A DNA stretch of 64,000 nucleotides from Thozetella sp. PMI_491. Taxonomy: Eukaryota > Ascomycota > Sordariomycetes > Chaetosphaeriales > Chaetosphaeriaceae. Below, piece after piece: positions 33,425 through 45,002 of this stretch; the stretch's first letter is position 1, and each line of letters starts with the position of its first letter. Both the position numbers and the translations under genes were made by a program. Location: contig MU270063.1 in NCBI GenBank assembly GCA_021432635.1, forward strand, positions 62,001 to 126,000. Direction: 5' to 3'. The notes under the pieces are model-generated. The model searched no databases, was not told the DNA's origin, and saw only the letters and a program-made list of their open reading frames with translations.

Positions 33425-36400
33425 ATGGCAGCCAACGGTACCAGCGGTGCCAAAGGCCCCGCTCGAGACGTTGGTCAAATGAAGCAGGAGCTAGACGCAG
33501 ACACCCGGGACGTATCCGGCCTGTGGAACGAAGCTCTGAAGAAGTACAAGGGCATCGTCGGAGTTGAGCTCCAGGCGAAGTTCCAGAGCGTAGACGAGAT
33601 GATCGCCTACGGTACAGACCAGATGAACAACTTCCACAAGTTTCGCCACGACCAGAAGAAAGTGGACAAGCTCCGGAGCCTCTTCGTGGCTAACATGAGC
33701 TTGATCGAGAAGGGTGCACAGCAACTGGTTGCTGCTGCTACCCCTGCCTTCCCTCCTGCCGCGGCCATCGGGACGGCTTTCACCTATATGCTCAACGTAA
33801 GTAGTCGGTGGCAAGGGCGTCACTGCAGTCAAGCGCTAACTGCCATCTTCCCCTTAGGCTTGCAGACAGGTTTCGGCCGACTACAATGTGGTCACGGCCT
33901 TCTTCGAAGACATGAATGCCTTTCTCCAGAGGATCAGCATTCTAGAATCCCGACTGCCCAGCAACAAGGCCTATCGCAACTGCCTCATGGATGTTTTCAC
34001 CTCGCTACTCGAGATGTGCGGTTTCGCTACCAAGTACATCGAGCTCGGCCGCTTTAGTGAGCCCACCTAACCCAATCCCACCTATCTGTCCCGCTCGAAC
34101 GAAATTTCTAACTAGGCGGCAGAAAAGTGGCTGATCAACCTGTCCAAGGGTGAGGACGGGGAGCTGGGCGGCGCGCGGAAGAGGATGGACGTCAGCTTGA
34201 AGCGTCTACAGGATGCCACCGAGTATGCCATTCTCGGTAACACCGAGGAGGTGAAGCGGATGAACGCCGACCTCCAAAAGAACCAGGATCTGCAGCTGAA
34301 CATGGCCGAGGAGCAGAACAAGATGCTCCAAGCAGTCATGGATGGCCAGGACACTGTCAAGACAGAGCTTCAGAGCATCCAGAAGCTCCTCGTCATGTTT
34401 GACCAGCGCCGCAAGGATGAAGGCCCGAAGCAGGGAGCCAGCAAGGCGGCTTCCCAGAACAAACCGCCAACCTCAAACAGGGTGCGCAGCTCCTTCCCGG
34501 AATCCACGAACCCGGAGGTCGAGTACAAGAGCATCAAGGACAACTTTATCCCCGAAACTGGGAGTTGGATCTTCGAGGAGGATGCATGGAACCTATGGGC
34601 TACGCAGGACGCGGCGAAGAACCCGCCCAAGATCCTCGCCGTCTCCGGGCCGCCAGGGTCGGGAAAGAGCCATCTCGCTGTGTCGGCATACGACAAGCTC
34701 TTCGCGGCCGCCAACGGCGGTACAGGAGAGACCAATGTCGGCTACTTCTTCTTCCGAGAGACGACTAAGGACCTCCAGTATTTCTACCAAGCTATCAACT
34801 GGCTGGTAATCCAGCTCGCCGAGCAAAATACGCTAATGTGCGAGCGGATCAACGTCGAACTTGCGAAGGAAGACTCGGACTTCGACTCGTGGGGCTGGGA
34901 GGACGTGTGGGGGAATCTGGTCAAGCCGTTCTTTGGAAAGTCGTCCAAGTCGAAGCTGCAGATTGTCCTCGATGGCGTCGATGAGCTCATGTTTGGCGAG
35001 CGGGACAATGTGACCGGTTTTCTCAAGATGGTCTCGGAGGCCACTGACTTGAACGTAACCGTGTTTTGCACAACGAGGGAGACCCTTGTGCCGGCCCTGA
35101 CCGAAATGGGCGCGGCTTTCATCGAAATCGTAAAGGAGAAGCAGAGCGCCGACCTAAAGGCTCTCGTCTGGCAACATCTCAACAAGGACAGCGGGCTGCG
35201 GAAGTTTGCAAGGTACATGAAGCAGCGGATCGCTACCGAGCTCGAAGAAAAGGCCGATGGTGAGTTGACGCCTGAGGATTTGCAAGACACGGCTCGTCAG
35301 ATGGTGCTGACCGTAACTTCTAGGGATGCTTTACGCAGAGCACATGCTCCGGCAGTTCAATACCATAGGCCGGGAACCCCTGATCCTCAAGCAGCTGGCG
35401 ACTGCAATGCCCAAAGATATAGACGAGCTCTACGAAAATATTCTCGCAGATGTGCAACGTCACATCCAGCCAAGCCAGCATGCATCGCTGAAGACTCTCC
35501 TTGCATGGTTGTCCTTCTCGAGGGAGCCGCTGACGCTGGGCGACTCTCTTGGTCTCCTCAGGCTGCAGCCCGGCGACGTATTCGACCTAGAAGACGAGCT
35601 CCAAGGCTCCCATCTCTCGCGACTCCTCAAGATCGCCGGCGTCGAGGAGCGATCCGACGAGGACGAGGACGAGACCAGCCTCGAGGCAAAGGACCCAGAG
35701 AGTGGCTACGACGACGCCGACCTCCCGTTGAAGTTCCAAGAACGCTCTATGCGTGGCTTCTTCCGCAGCACGAAGCCCGGGGATACCGGCTTGCGAACCG
35801 CTTTCTACGAGGCTCACCGCCGCATCTTCGTCACCTGTTCGGACATCATCTGTGGTCGGGCGCAAGGCGTGAAGGAGAGCTTGAAGAAGTACGCTGCGGC
35901 ATCTTGGGCCTATCATTTATCTTTTGCCGCTCTTGGCAAGCCCGGCGTGAGCGACGAGGAGAATATCCTAGGCCTGGAAGCCATGGGGCGGATTATGAGC
36001 AACGAAGACACAGGGGCAGCCAATATACTCGAAAGTCTCGGTGTCGACTATAAGGAGCTCGCAAGAGACTTCCGGGAAGACTGGTTCCTGGGCAACTTCA
36101 AATATTACGCGTCTGGGGCGGACAAGTATAAGGACAAGCTTAGCCAAGCAACTGTTGCGTGGGCCGCCGAAACTTCAGTGGACCAGAACAAAGCCCTGGT
36201 ACCCTTGGCCAGCGCACATGTCGCCAACATGCTGCAGGCCAAGGACATGAAGCTGGCACTCCGGTCCTATCGCTTTGCGCGCACTGCACTAAAGAGAGTA
36301 AGCAGCGCGCCCATATTAAAAGGCTAGGCCGTCTGAAGATAACAGCTAACTTGTGTTTGGTAGACCTCATTAGGAGAGTTTCTCGACGAAGAGGAAGAGG

Positions 36401-38070
36401 ACATTGAGGAAGACGGTCTGGAGGACCAGGAAGGGGAGAACTCTGAGCAAGATATACTGGGCATGGTCAACGCATTTCCCGATATTCCCAAAGATGCAAA
36501 CTCGCACTGGGTCATCGCAGGTCTGCTTCATCACTCTCGCCACTGGGATGCTGCTCTCAGCGAGGCGAACCAAGGTCTCGAGATCGTCACGGATACCCTT
36601 GACCGATTTCGACTTCTGGACCTGAAGTCCAATATCAGCATTGGCCTTGAAGACTACGAGGAGTCGTTCGAAGCCATCAAGGCTGCGCTGGCCCTTTCCG
36701 ACCTTCCGCCAAATCTTCTAAGGAGGGGATACGTGACGCGGGCAAAGGCTGAGGCCCATCTAAAGAGGCTAGACGACTCGGTCGCTTCTTTTGAAGCCGC
36801 CCGCCATGCTGATCCTGGCGAGCCAATGGCCGGAGACGTGCTACAGGCCGAGTTCGCGACCTATAACCTCAAGAATGTGGACTCGGAGAGTATCAACGTG
36901 GTCAAGAAGTGGACGCCGCTCGAAAAGCTGTCGTTCATGACCTGGAGGTATGATATGGATAGTGATCACCATGAGTACTTCCGCCGCCTCGCCGGCCGTA
37001 CTGGACAACAGGAATTCCTCGTGCAAGCATACGAGGAGGTCATCGAAATGCTGGATCGCGTCGACGCTGCCGCCCCCATACGCCTGGAACTGGCCCAGGC
37101 GTATTGGGACGTGCTATTTGACGCTGAAAAAGCCAAGGGTCTCCTCGACGAAGTCCTCAAGACTAACTCGACCGGCTATTTCTGGCGCTTCACCAACGAG
37201 GATCCCGTGCTGACCCTGACCAATGCCCTGCTTTACTCCACCGACATCATCTATGAGGAGTTTAGGGCAACTAGCGACCGAGATTCCAAAGCAAAGCTGC
37301 TTGCCGAGGCCAAGGGGCTCATGGAGAAGCCCCTCGCCCGTTCCTTGACGCCTCAGAAGTCGGACTTGACCCACTACAACCTCACCCTCGCGCGGATGGC
37401 ACGCAAGGTGGGCAGCCTGATGGAGTTCCAAGACTTACTCGAGCTCGCCTTCCAGAACAGCTACGAGTTGCTTGAGGACACCGTGGGATGGAACGACTAC
37501 ACTAGCCTCTTACTGTTGGCCAAAGTGCTATCCACCCTGCCAGGTCTCGATAAAGAAGTGGAGATCTTGATGAGCGCGACGTTCTCAGAGCTTGACATGG
37601 AAGACGAAGAGGAGGAGGAGAAGAAGGAGGAAGGAGACAAAGACGGAGAAGATGATGAGGAAGAGAGTGACGACGAAGAAGAAGATGAAGACCTCCCTAC
37701 CGACCAAGGAGACCTAAGCGGTGCGGAGGTAAGTTGCTCTGGCGAGTGTCTCCCACAGATAAAGTGGCGATTCTGGGAGGAGGGGAAGCCCTTGTATCAG
37801 TGCACTATCTGCTCGGATACCCTTTTATGTGAGCCTTGCTACCAGAAGAGGCAGGCGTACAATGCCGGGGAGCCCAGCAAGGTCGGCTCCAACTACTGTA
37901 ATAAGAATCACAAGTATATAAAGGGGCCAATGCCGGGATGGAAGGGCATTAAGGACGGGATCATGACTATCGAAGGCAGTGAGCCGGTGCCATTCAAGGA
38001 ATGGCTGGTCGAACTGAAGGAGAAGAAGTGGAAGAATGCCTGGGAAAGGTTCTGGCTGGCTGAGGACTGA
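33425..38070 (+). CDS. STAND/NLR immune-type protein: Goodbye domain, P-loop NTPase, helical repeats, acidic linker, ZZ-like Cys cluster
   Basis: Exons 33425..33796, 33858..34056, 34123..35259, 35324..36297 and 36364..38070 give 1462 residues; all joins keep frame. The N-terminus matches the Goodbye domain of fungal STAND proteins (WNEALKKYKGIVGVELQAKF). The Walker A motif is at about 366-373 (GPPGSGKS) and Walker B at about 469-478 (LQIVLDGVDEL), followed by a sensor-type FCTTRETLVPAL. Then comes a long helical region with TPR-like character (residues about 900-1290). A strongly acidic linker (about 1310-1345) leads to a Cys cluster at about 1352-1404: CSGEC, YQCTICSDTLLCEPCY and NYCNKNHKY, close to a ZZ zinc finger. 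Fungal NLRs of this design act in non-self recognition and programmed cell death; that role here is inference from family. Confidence 0.9.
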
Positions 38071-38581
38071 GTTGCAAGAGTATGTGCACTGAGGCACCTC
38101 TTGTTACCTGTACCCAACTCTCTCTATTAGCTACTCCGTTGGACGGCTTTAAGCAAATATAACAGGTGCCTATCTAGCCTTGTCTTCTGCAATCCCATCC
38201 GGTTGGTCCAGGCGTTTTACGGGACTGATTTATCGCTGGTTAGATTGTCTCGGGATATCGGGGTACTGTTTCATTGTGGCCAGAACACCAATCCGGCAAA
38301 AGGAATGCAGAAGGAGCAGAGCAAACAAAGACGTTGAATTAATCCTAAGGGAAAACAAAGCACATGTTCACCCCCATGTATGATTCAGAAAGGGGACAAA
38401 GACTGACGCGTAGATATGCCATCTGCGCCATATATCTCCAGAACTCGGTTTGCAAAAAGCTGAATGAGGATGTACACGCCCTGCCTGATCAGCGCCGGGT
38501 TCTTATCCAATCTATTCCAAATCATCTAGCCTGGTACGACACGGCGCTGGTAATACTTTGATTTTATCCCGAGACTACGAC
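38071..38581. other. Intergenic region
   Basis: About 510 bp between two co-oriented genes. No features were recognised. Confidence 0.45.
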
Positions 38582-39244
38582 ATGAAAGATAGCGGCCAAT
38601 GGTTTCATCCAGCCCCATGCTCTTCAGCATCATCCGTCTCTGAGCTTTGCACATCGCCAGAGCCTCTCACAAAATGCCCTTCCCAAGATACGTCACTGCA
38701 TGGGACTCTAACCACCAGGGATGCCGAGTTGCCGCACGCGTTTGACCTGGGCATCGCCCAAGCATACCAGGGCCTGGTGGAGCACTGGCGATCCGAGCTC
38801 GAGAAACGGTACGTCAGCGTCGTGGAGAGACGCATCTTCCAGGTCGAGCGCGAGCGGCTCGAGACGCTGGCCAGGGATGCACGAGCCGCTGCCGAGCTGA
38901 GTGGACGCATCGTGACGTGGGCTTCGAACACCGAGAAGGCACTCCCCTGGGTCCCACTACCCAGAGAGCTCGAGAAGTGTACAAAAAGAGCCTGGGATGC
39001 TGAGATTATGAAAGGGTACAAGCTAGGACAGGCGACCGCGGTGGACGAAATAGCAGCTCATTGGGAATCCGTACAAGAGGATACACGAGTCGACAGCTCT
39101 CATCGCGCCATATACAGGCGTGAGGCACAGAGGGCTCGTAATCTGCACGAAGTACTGCAGGATGAAGTCGCCAAGGCGGAGGAGGCGCTGCACGAAGCCC
39201 ACCAGAAGGAACAAGAGGCCCACCAGTCTACAGAATACAACTGA
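38582..39244 (+). CDS. Small coiled-coil protein beside the NLR, unknown
   Basis: Single exon, 220 residues from the ATG at 38582. The N-terminal 45 residues are Ser/Pro/Thr-rich. The rest is mostly charged helix: AQAYQGLVEHWRSELEKRYV, RRIFQVERERLETLARDARA and, at the end, a Glu/Ala/His-rich coiled coil (DEVAKAEEALHEAHQKEQEA). No membrane segment, signal peptide or known domain is seen. It lies 511 bp downstream of the NLR in the same orientation, so a functional link is possible but unproven. Coding status rests on length, helix-like composition and frame, not on homology. Confidence 0.5.
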   Translation: MKDSGQWFHPAPCSSASSVSELCTSPEPLTKCPSQDTSLHGTLTTRDAELPHAFDLGIAQAYQGLVEHWRSELEKRYVSVVERRIFQVERERLETLARDARAAAELSGRIVTWASNTEKALPWVPLPRELEKCTKRAWDAEIMKGYKLGQATAVDEIAAHWESVQEDTRVDSSHRAIYRREAQRARNLHEVLQDEVAKAEEALHEAHQKEQEAHQSTEYN

Positions 39245-41880
39245 GAACTGAGACGGCCGAACATACCTCCTGGTGTGACTACGATGATTCTAGTTCTTCG
39301 ATTAAAAGGAATTTGTAATGAGCGGCGTGCCGGCTTGAAAGCCGGTGTTAAGTTTCATGGAGCATGCCCAGACGCGCGGATACAAACTACCGCGACAACG
39401 AGGTTTTCAACAGCTGGGACCAAGAGATGAAGCACCGCAAGTTGGATATTGTGAACCTAGGTGAGTCATGTTCTCCCACAGTTTGCCATTCGATGAGGAG
39501 GAGATACGGGCAAAATCCCCGCCGGCTGGGTCGCTTCCCCATAACATGGCATGGGCAAGGCACTCTCGAACCAACTAAGTAAAGAGTGGAAAGAATGTGT
39601 CGTACCCTTTTCTGCAAGCGCACAGGGTATGATACTTATAAAGAAGCGACATCTATGCCATTTTTATTTCAAACCTTTTTAAATGTCCCCATTTTGTAAT
39701 TTCGCCTTGAGACGCGGACATCACCAAAGCCTGCAGCCTCTGACTCTAACCATTTTGAGCATGCAGCACTCTCAGATTTGAACCTCATGTCTAACCCTTC
39801 CCACATGGTCTTTGTGAACCTTCAAGGATGAAGGGAGTACTAATGTCGGAAAGTTGAGACGAAGGGCTCAGGAACTTTTGGCTTGGAAGATAAGACAAGC
39901 TAAGCATTTACCATCCGATCAAGGGTTTCCATCGTACGCGGTTGTTTAGCTCACCACTAGCTCATCGGGAGCTATTAATAACAGGATAAGGCGACGAGTA
40001 ATGGCCCGGTCGTGTGCCTCCATCAGTCGCCGATACTTTCGGCCACTATTTCGTTTCTATTTCCATACCTCGCAGCCTCCCTCCCTTGTTACGACCCACT
40101 TTCCTGCTCAGACGTGGGCCAAGGAGCAGCGGCTCTGTCCCTTGTCGGCGGAGGCATCTCAGTAGCGGCCACCAGAGAAACCCACAAGTCGCTTTGACGA
40201 GCTTAGCGAGGCACGTAGCCGAGCGTCTGGGGGTGTGGGGACGCTCTGACTGGTTAGCTACTTGTACGCGTACATCAGCTCTTCGCTGAACTGCCAACGT
40301 ACGACCCTCTCTCGCCCACTGCTCTGGCTAGCTCTTGCCCACGGCCGTGTTTCAACCTCTGCAGAAGGAAGTAAGAAGCCCTGCGATAGCCGTAGAGGAT
40401 ATCATGGGCTCGTCTTAACGTCGCACCGAGCTCAGAAGGAGGTTCAGAAGGAACGCGGGAATAATTTTCGGCGCTGGGTACTGGCCAAAGTGTCGTGACA
40501 CGCAACTGTATCCACCAGCAAGGGTGGTGATCGGCAAAGATGGATGTTGTACCCTACAAGGTTTGACACACGGAGCCACTACTGCAGCGGTCATCTGCAT
40601 CGACAATAGATGGCGATACACTTCGATACCACGTGCTTGCCATTACTTCTATAAGGATAATTCCGATGAAGCCTAGTTTTGTAGGTTTCTGGGCTGGGAT
40701 GGTACGATAAGAAAGAAGATATGCCACACAATCTCCCCCCCTTAAAGGTTTTGCTTGCTTCAACCACGAGATGATACACACCAATATATAGTATCTCTCC
40801 TCATGTATGCGTTGAGAGGATATGCTGTGTAGTAGGGGATAGTCTCATAATCTAGCTGCCAAGAAAACATGAGTATTCTACGTAGGTCATGCGTGTGGGC
40901 CACTTGTTTGGCGTACCAGTCCCGAAGCCGAATGCAGCAGGTGGAATTTTTGCTTCGTAGTCTTAATTAGCCGATATAGAGCAGGGTAGTCGGTACTTAC
41001 ACGTCAAACATTAGCCCTCGACCAGGGTTGGAGGCTCAAGGGGCATTGTTGGCTGTGTGGATATACACCTCTCCTCCATCCACTCGCTAAGGTTCTTCCC
41101 TCCCTAGACTGGATATTGACAGGAACGATGATCTTTTTTTGGCCAACTTCATTATCTATCGTATGGAGTTTTGCATCGAAGCTAGCGGAAAAGCCAAGCT
41201 CAAGAGCCTCCGAGCACTGAGGAAAGTCTTCCGAGCAGGAACTACCTCGCCACATCGAAGCACACTTCTTCGTTCCCCTGGAGCCGAACGCAAACCCGGA
41301 CGATATTCTCTTCCGAGCGGTGGGATTTTGACTTCACCGCCATTGGCAGTTCCTAGTTGTAAACAAGCAGGAATTATAGAGAGATAAGCCTTGCGAGGAA
41401 AGCTATGCGGAGGGAGCTCATAGGTTGTCATCCTCCAATAGTTCGGCCCGGTCAGTTGAGCCCCCGCGCGCAAAGCTCCACTTCAAATAACATTCCGGTT
41501 GCCATTATCAGCGCCTGACTACCTTTGGATAGCCTTAAAATCTTGATGTAGCTATCGACGCCATGTATTCTCCACAGCCTGGCCCGGAGCCAGCACCACA
41601 CCTCCCCCTACCCGCTCTGAGCGTAGGCTATGCATAGCCAATACATGGGACTGAAATCCCGGCCGCTGGAATACGTACAGACATACGCGGTCTACAGTTC
41701 GCGGGCGTATTATCGCGAAGAGCGAAGCCCATCAACCGAGGGGTGAGGATAAATACGCTGACCATACTGCCCCTTCCCATCCACTGGCAAGCTCACTTCA
41801 GACTTCACACTCGCTTGCCATTCCCGCGTGGTAGCACCTTTACCTCTATAAACTTAGTTTGTTAGTTTTTAATATTCATA
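39245..41880. other. Intergenic region
   Basis: About 2.6 kb without a convincing gene. A short frame at 39364 (MPRRADTNYRDNEVFNSWD) followed by a GTGAGT is the only hint of an exon and could not be extended. The last 150 bp are presumably the tyrosinase promoter and leader. Confidence 0.4.
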
Positions 41881-43129
41881 ATGATTCCCATAGCGATCCT
41901 CAGCACCATCCTCGCGGCTGTCGGCACGGCTGCTGGCTATGAGCCGGCATCAACTGCCCAGACCGACGCGCTCGCCGCTGCTGCTCTGGCGAACCTCAAG
42001 GCATATGCTGCCTCCCAGCCTGCCAGTCCTACCTGCAACTTTGATACCGCCATCCAGAGGCGTGAATGGTTGGTCCCCTTTGGTCCTTTAGTATACGACC
42101 TTGCGGTAATCCCGCTTTGCGAATCCTGGGCTAACCATTGCCTCTAGGAGTGACTTAACGCCCGAGGAACGAACTGCCTACACCGACGCTGTGCGCTGCC
42201 TTATGTCCAAGCCGGCCCGTTTCCTCGACGCTGAAGGCACCGGCATCAAGACCCGATACGACGACTTCGTGGCCATCCACATGAACCAGACCCTCACCGT
42301 CCACGGGACTGCGAACTTCCTCTCGTGGCACCGATACTTGGTCTGGACCTATGAGAATGCACTGCGCGATGAGTGTGGATACCCGGGCTACCAACCGTAT
42401 TGGAACTGGGCCAAGTATGCCCTCGACCCGATCAACTCGCCCCTCTTCGACGGCAGCAGCACCTCGATGAGCGGCAACGGCGCCTACGAGGCGCACAACT
42501 GCACCGATGCTCTGGGCACCGGGGTTAACTGCATCCCGCCAGGAATAGGCGGCGGCTGTGTCGAGAGCGGCCCGTTCGCCGGCATCACCATTAACCTCGG
42601 GCCCGTGGCCCCGACGTTGGCGGAGCCTGAGGAGATTGCCGTCACGAACATGTTCGACTGGAACCCGCGATGCCTGAAGCGCGACATCAGCCCATGGGTC
42701 AGCTCCCAGTGGACCACGGACCAGAACATCACCGACGTGATTAACCAGAACCTGAACATTGTCGACTTCCAGTACAACCTGCAGGGTGGCGACTTCTCGA
42801 CCGGCGACTACGGCGTGCACGCGGGTGGCCACTACACACTTGGTGGAGCGGACCCGGGCGGTGATATCTTCGTCTCGCCTGGTGACCCAGTCTTCTGGCT
42901 GCACCATGCCGCTATCGACAGGACATGGTGGATCTGGCAGAATCAGGACCCGGTGACTCGTACCAGCGCATTGGGCGGTACAATCACGATGTACAACTCC
43001 CCAGCGAGCAGGAACGGGACGCTGGAGGACATCTTGGACATGGGCGTGAACGGGCCGTCTAGCGCGATTGGCCCTGTCATGTCGACCATTGGGCTGACGG
43101 GCGGGCCGCTGTGCTACATCTATGTGTAG
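41881..43129 (+). CDS. Short secreted tyrosinase / catechol oxidase
   Basis: Type-3 copper enzyme oxidising phenols and o-diphenols to quinones. Exons 41881..42068 and 42148..43129 (79-bp intron with GTTGGT donor, GCTAAC branch, TAG acceptor) give 389 residues. A signal peptide is evident (MIPIAILSTILAAVGTAAG). CuA ligands are visible as H107 (AIHM), H115 (VHG) and H124 (SWHR); CuB as H287 and H291 (HAGGH) and H315/H316 (FWLHHAAIDR). There is no C-terminal lid domain; the protein ends shortly after CYIYV. This makes it the short, secreted ascomycete type (like Aspergillus AoCO4), which often favours diphenols or aminophenols. Convergent with, and 41 bp from, a Zn2Cys6 regulator. Confidence 0.93.
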
Positions 43130-43170
43130 GGTGTGCCGGGGTGCTTCTCGGCGAGCACATTACAGCCGCG

Positions 43171-44523
43171 TTAGAGAGGTAGCGATGACGGGGCTGGCAA
43201 GAGATCCAGCTGCTGGCCTCCTTGCTCAAGAGTGCCGAGGGAGGGAAACCCTCGGCTGCCAATTGACCTGCCTCCTTTTTCCCCCACCCACTGCTCCAGT
43301 CGGTCGAAGCCAAAGGTGGCCTCGAGAACGGCCATGGTGAACTCATCGACCTCGTCCGGGTGTGCTTTCATGAAGAGCATATCGTCATGAAACACATCGG
43401 CGATCACGCCAGGTCCCTGGCCGCTACCGCCAGCTTGGAGCCACGAATACGCTGAGGTGTGGTCCCAGAGACCCTTGCGCATCGTGATGGGGACGCTGCC
43501 GGGGCACTTAGCGGAGCCGTGCCGGAACAGGACGTACGTATCAAGAACGATAGATGCCAGAATATACGTGCGGTGGACCGACTCGGCCATGATCCAAGCG
43601 TGCCATTGTGAGGTCAGGGAGCTATCGTCCGGTATTAAGCTCGATGAGCCTTCTATCCCGTCTCCCAGGTCCTGGGACGGCATGTGGCCGTCGGCGACAA
43701 GAGAGGCGATATCCAGCACTGCGCTGTCCCACATCTGGCGAGACCACGCCTTCAGCGTGTCGACTTGAGCCTCGGCCTGCGCCTGTGCCGTAATGTCGCC
43801 CTCGAAGAGGAGGATGGTCAGGTACGCTAGCAGTGCTTGCGTGCGGGCTAGGTGGTTAAAGGTGTCCATCATGACGACTCTTAGCGACGGGTCGAGCGAG
43901 CGGTCTATCTGCTGGGCGTGCTGCTGCACAATTTGAGCGCTGCGGGAAGCGAGGATGCGCAGCGCAATGGGCGTGGTGGCCGGGGTGCGGTGCTCGTACG
44001 CGCTCACTGCAGCGAAGGCGATTTGGATGCACTCAGGCAATTGGCGGTGGTAGAGCTGAGCGTGGATGAAGGGGCAATGGCCGGTTGTCACCCACCGCCC
44101 GAGCCAGGTCTGCGCCAGCCGAACGAGGCGGAGGAGCGAGCTTGTGTCGATAGGGCCAGTCCGCGGCGAGACGCGACCGTGCGACATCTCCCAGTACGCG
44201 GCCTCCAGAAACCAGGGTCTCCGGGAGAAGATTGAAACGTCTCCTGGCCGTTGCAGGCAGGTCTCATCACTCTGTCTGGCAGGGGCATGATCCGAGGGGA
44301 AGGATTCCGTTAGGGCAAGGAAATCATCGTCTTGAGTCACCGTCGCCTGGAGGGATTGGTAAACGGCCGAAGCCTTGGCTAGCGGATACTTGCACTCGAT
44401 GCCCCGGGTCAGGCAGCGGTGGCAGATCGGCGCCTCCTTGCTACATTTCCGCTTGGTCGTGGTGCACGCGAGGCAGGCTTTGAGCTTATTAAAGGTCTCA
44501 GAGCCCGTTGCGTCCGAGTCCAT
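43171..44523 (-). CDS. Zn2Cys6 transcription factor next to the tyrosinase
   Basis: Single exon, 450 residues, ATG at 44523. The zinc cluster is near the N-terminus: C17-x2-C20-x6-C27-x6-C34-x2-C37-x6-C44 (CLACTTTKRKC, then CHRCLTRGIEC). The remainder lacks a clear coiled coil and shows helical blocks of the aflatoxin-regulator-like fungal factors (for example HCPFIHAQLYHRQLPECIQI). It should be a nuclear regulator. Only 41 bp separate its stop from that of the tyrosinase, so their transcripts probably overlap at the 3' ends. Regulation of the tyrosinase by this factor is inference from adjacency. Confidence 0.88.
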   Translation of the reverse strand: MDSDATGSETFNKLKACLACTTTKRKCSKEAPICHRCLTRGIECKYPLAKASAVYQSLQATVTQDDDFLALTESFPSDHAPARQSDETCLQRPGDVSIFSRRPWFLEAAYWEMSHGRVSPRTGPIDTSSLLRLVRLAQTWLGRWVTTGHCPFIHAQLYHRQLPECIQIAFAAVSAYEHRTPATTPIALRILASRSAQIVQQHAQQIDRSLDPSLRVVMMDTFNHLARTQALLAYLTILLFEGDITAQAQAEAQVDTLKAWSRQMWDSAVLDIASLVADGHMPSQDLGDGIEGSSSLIPDDSSLTSQWHAWIMAESVHRTYILASIVLDTYVLFRHGSAKCPGSVPITMRKGLWDHTSAYSWLQAGGSGQGPGVIADVFHDDMLFMKAHPDEVDEFTMAVLEATFGFDRLEQWVGEKGGRSIGSRGFPSLGTLEQGGQQLDLLPAPSSLPL

Positions 44524-45002
44524 GGCGATTCGCTATCGGACGGGAATCATTCGATTGAGCAGTGGATGTGGCAAAGCAGCGGAGAACGGAAGTTGCACAG
44601 CATGGGAGAATGGAGAGTGTGGCAGGCGTCTCATCACGGGACTCCATTAACTAAACCCCCACTAAATCGAATTCCTTAAGGCACTGTAACTAGATACCTG
44701 GGTACCTATATACCGTACTGAACATACTTGGTACAGCCCGTACAGGGCTGTGCACCACTAATTGTCGAGGCATGTAAAGCAACCGATAAAAGAACTTCTC
44801 GCCAAAATATGTATTTCCTTTTCGTTCCAACACTGATTTTATCCAACGGCCCCATAGCAGTCCTATAGCGGTCGTTCGGTCGTAGTTGCAGCCTCGTAGC
44901 CTGCGAAATCTGCGTGGCATCCAACCCAACCCATATGTCGTGACTCGTGATAAGCTAGTCCGGTTTGCCCTAACAGCGCCGGCCGGATGGCTCGCAGCGG
45001 GC
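44524..45002. other. Intergenic region
   Basis: 480 bp upstream of the Zn2Cys6 gene and downstream of the TMEM16 gene. No feature was recognised. Confidence 0.45.

Noticed and set aside
39364-39582. Short frame MPRRADTNYRDNEVFNSWD with a following GTGAGT
   Set aside because: No acceptor and continuing exon with protein features could be found; left unannotated.
39770-39800. AGATTTGAACCTC resembling a reverse-strand tRNA T-arm
   Set aside because: The five-base stems on each side do not pair, and no cloverleaf can be drawn.
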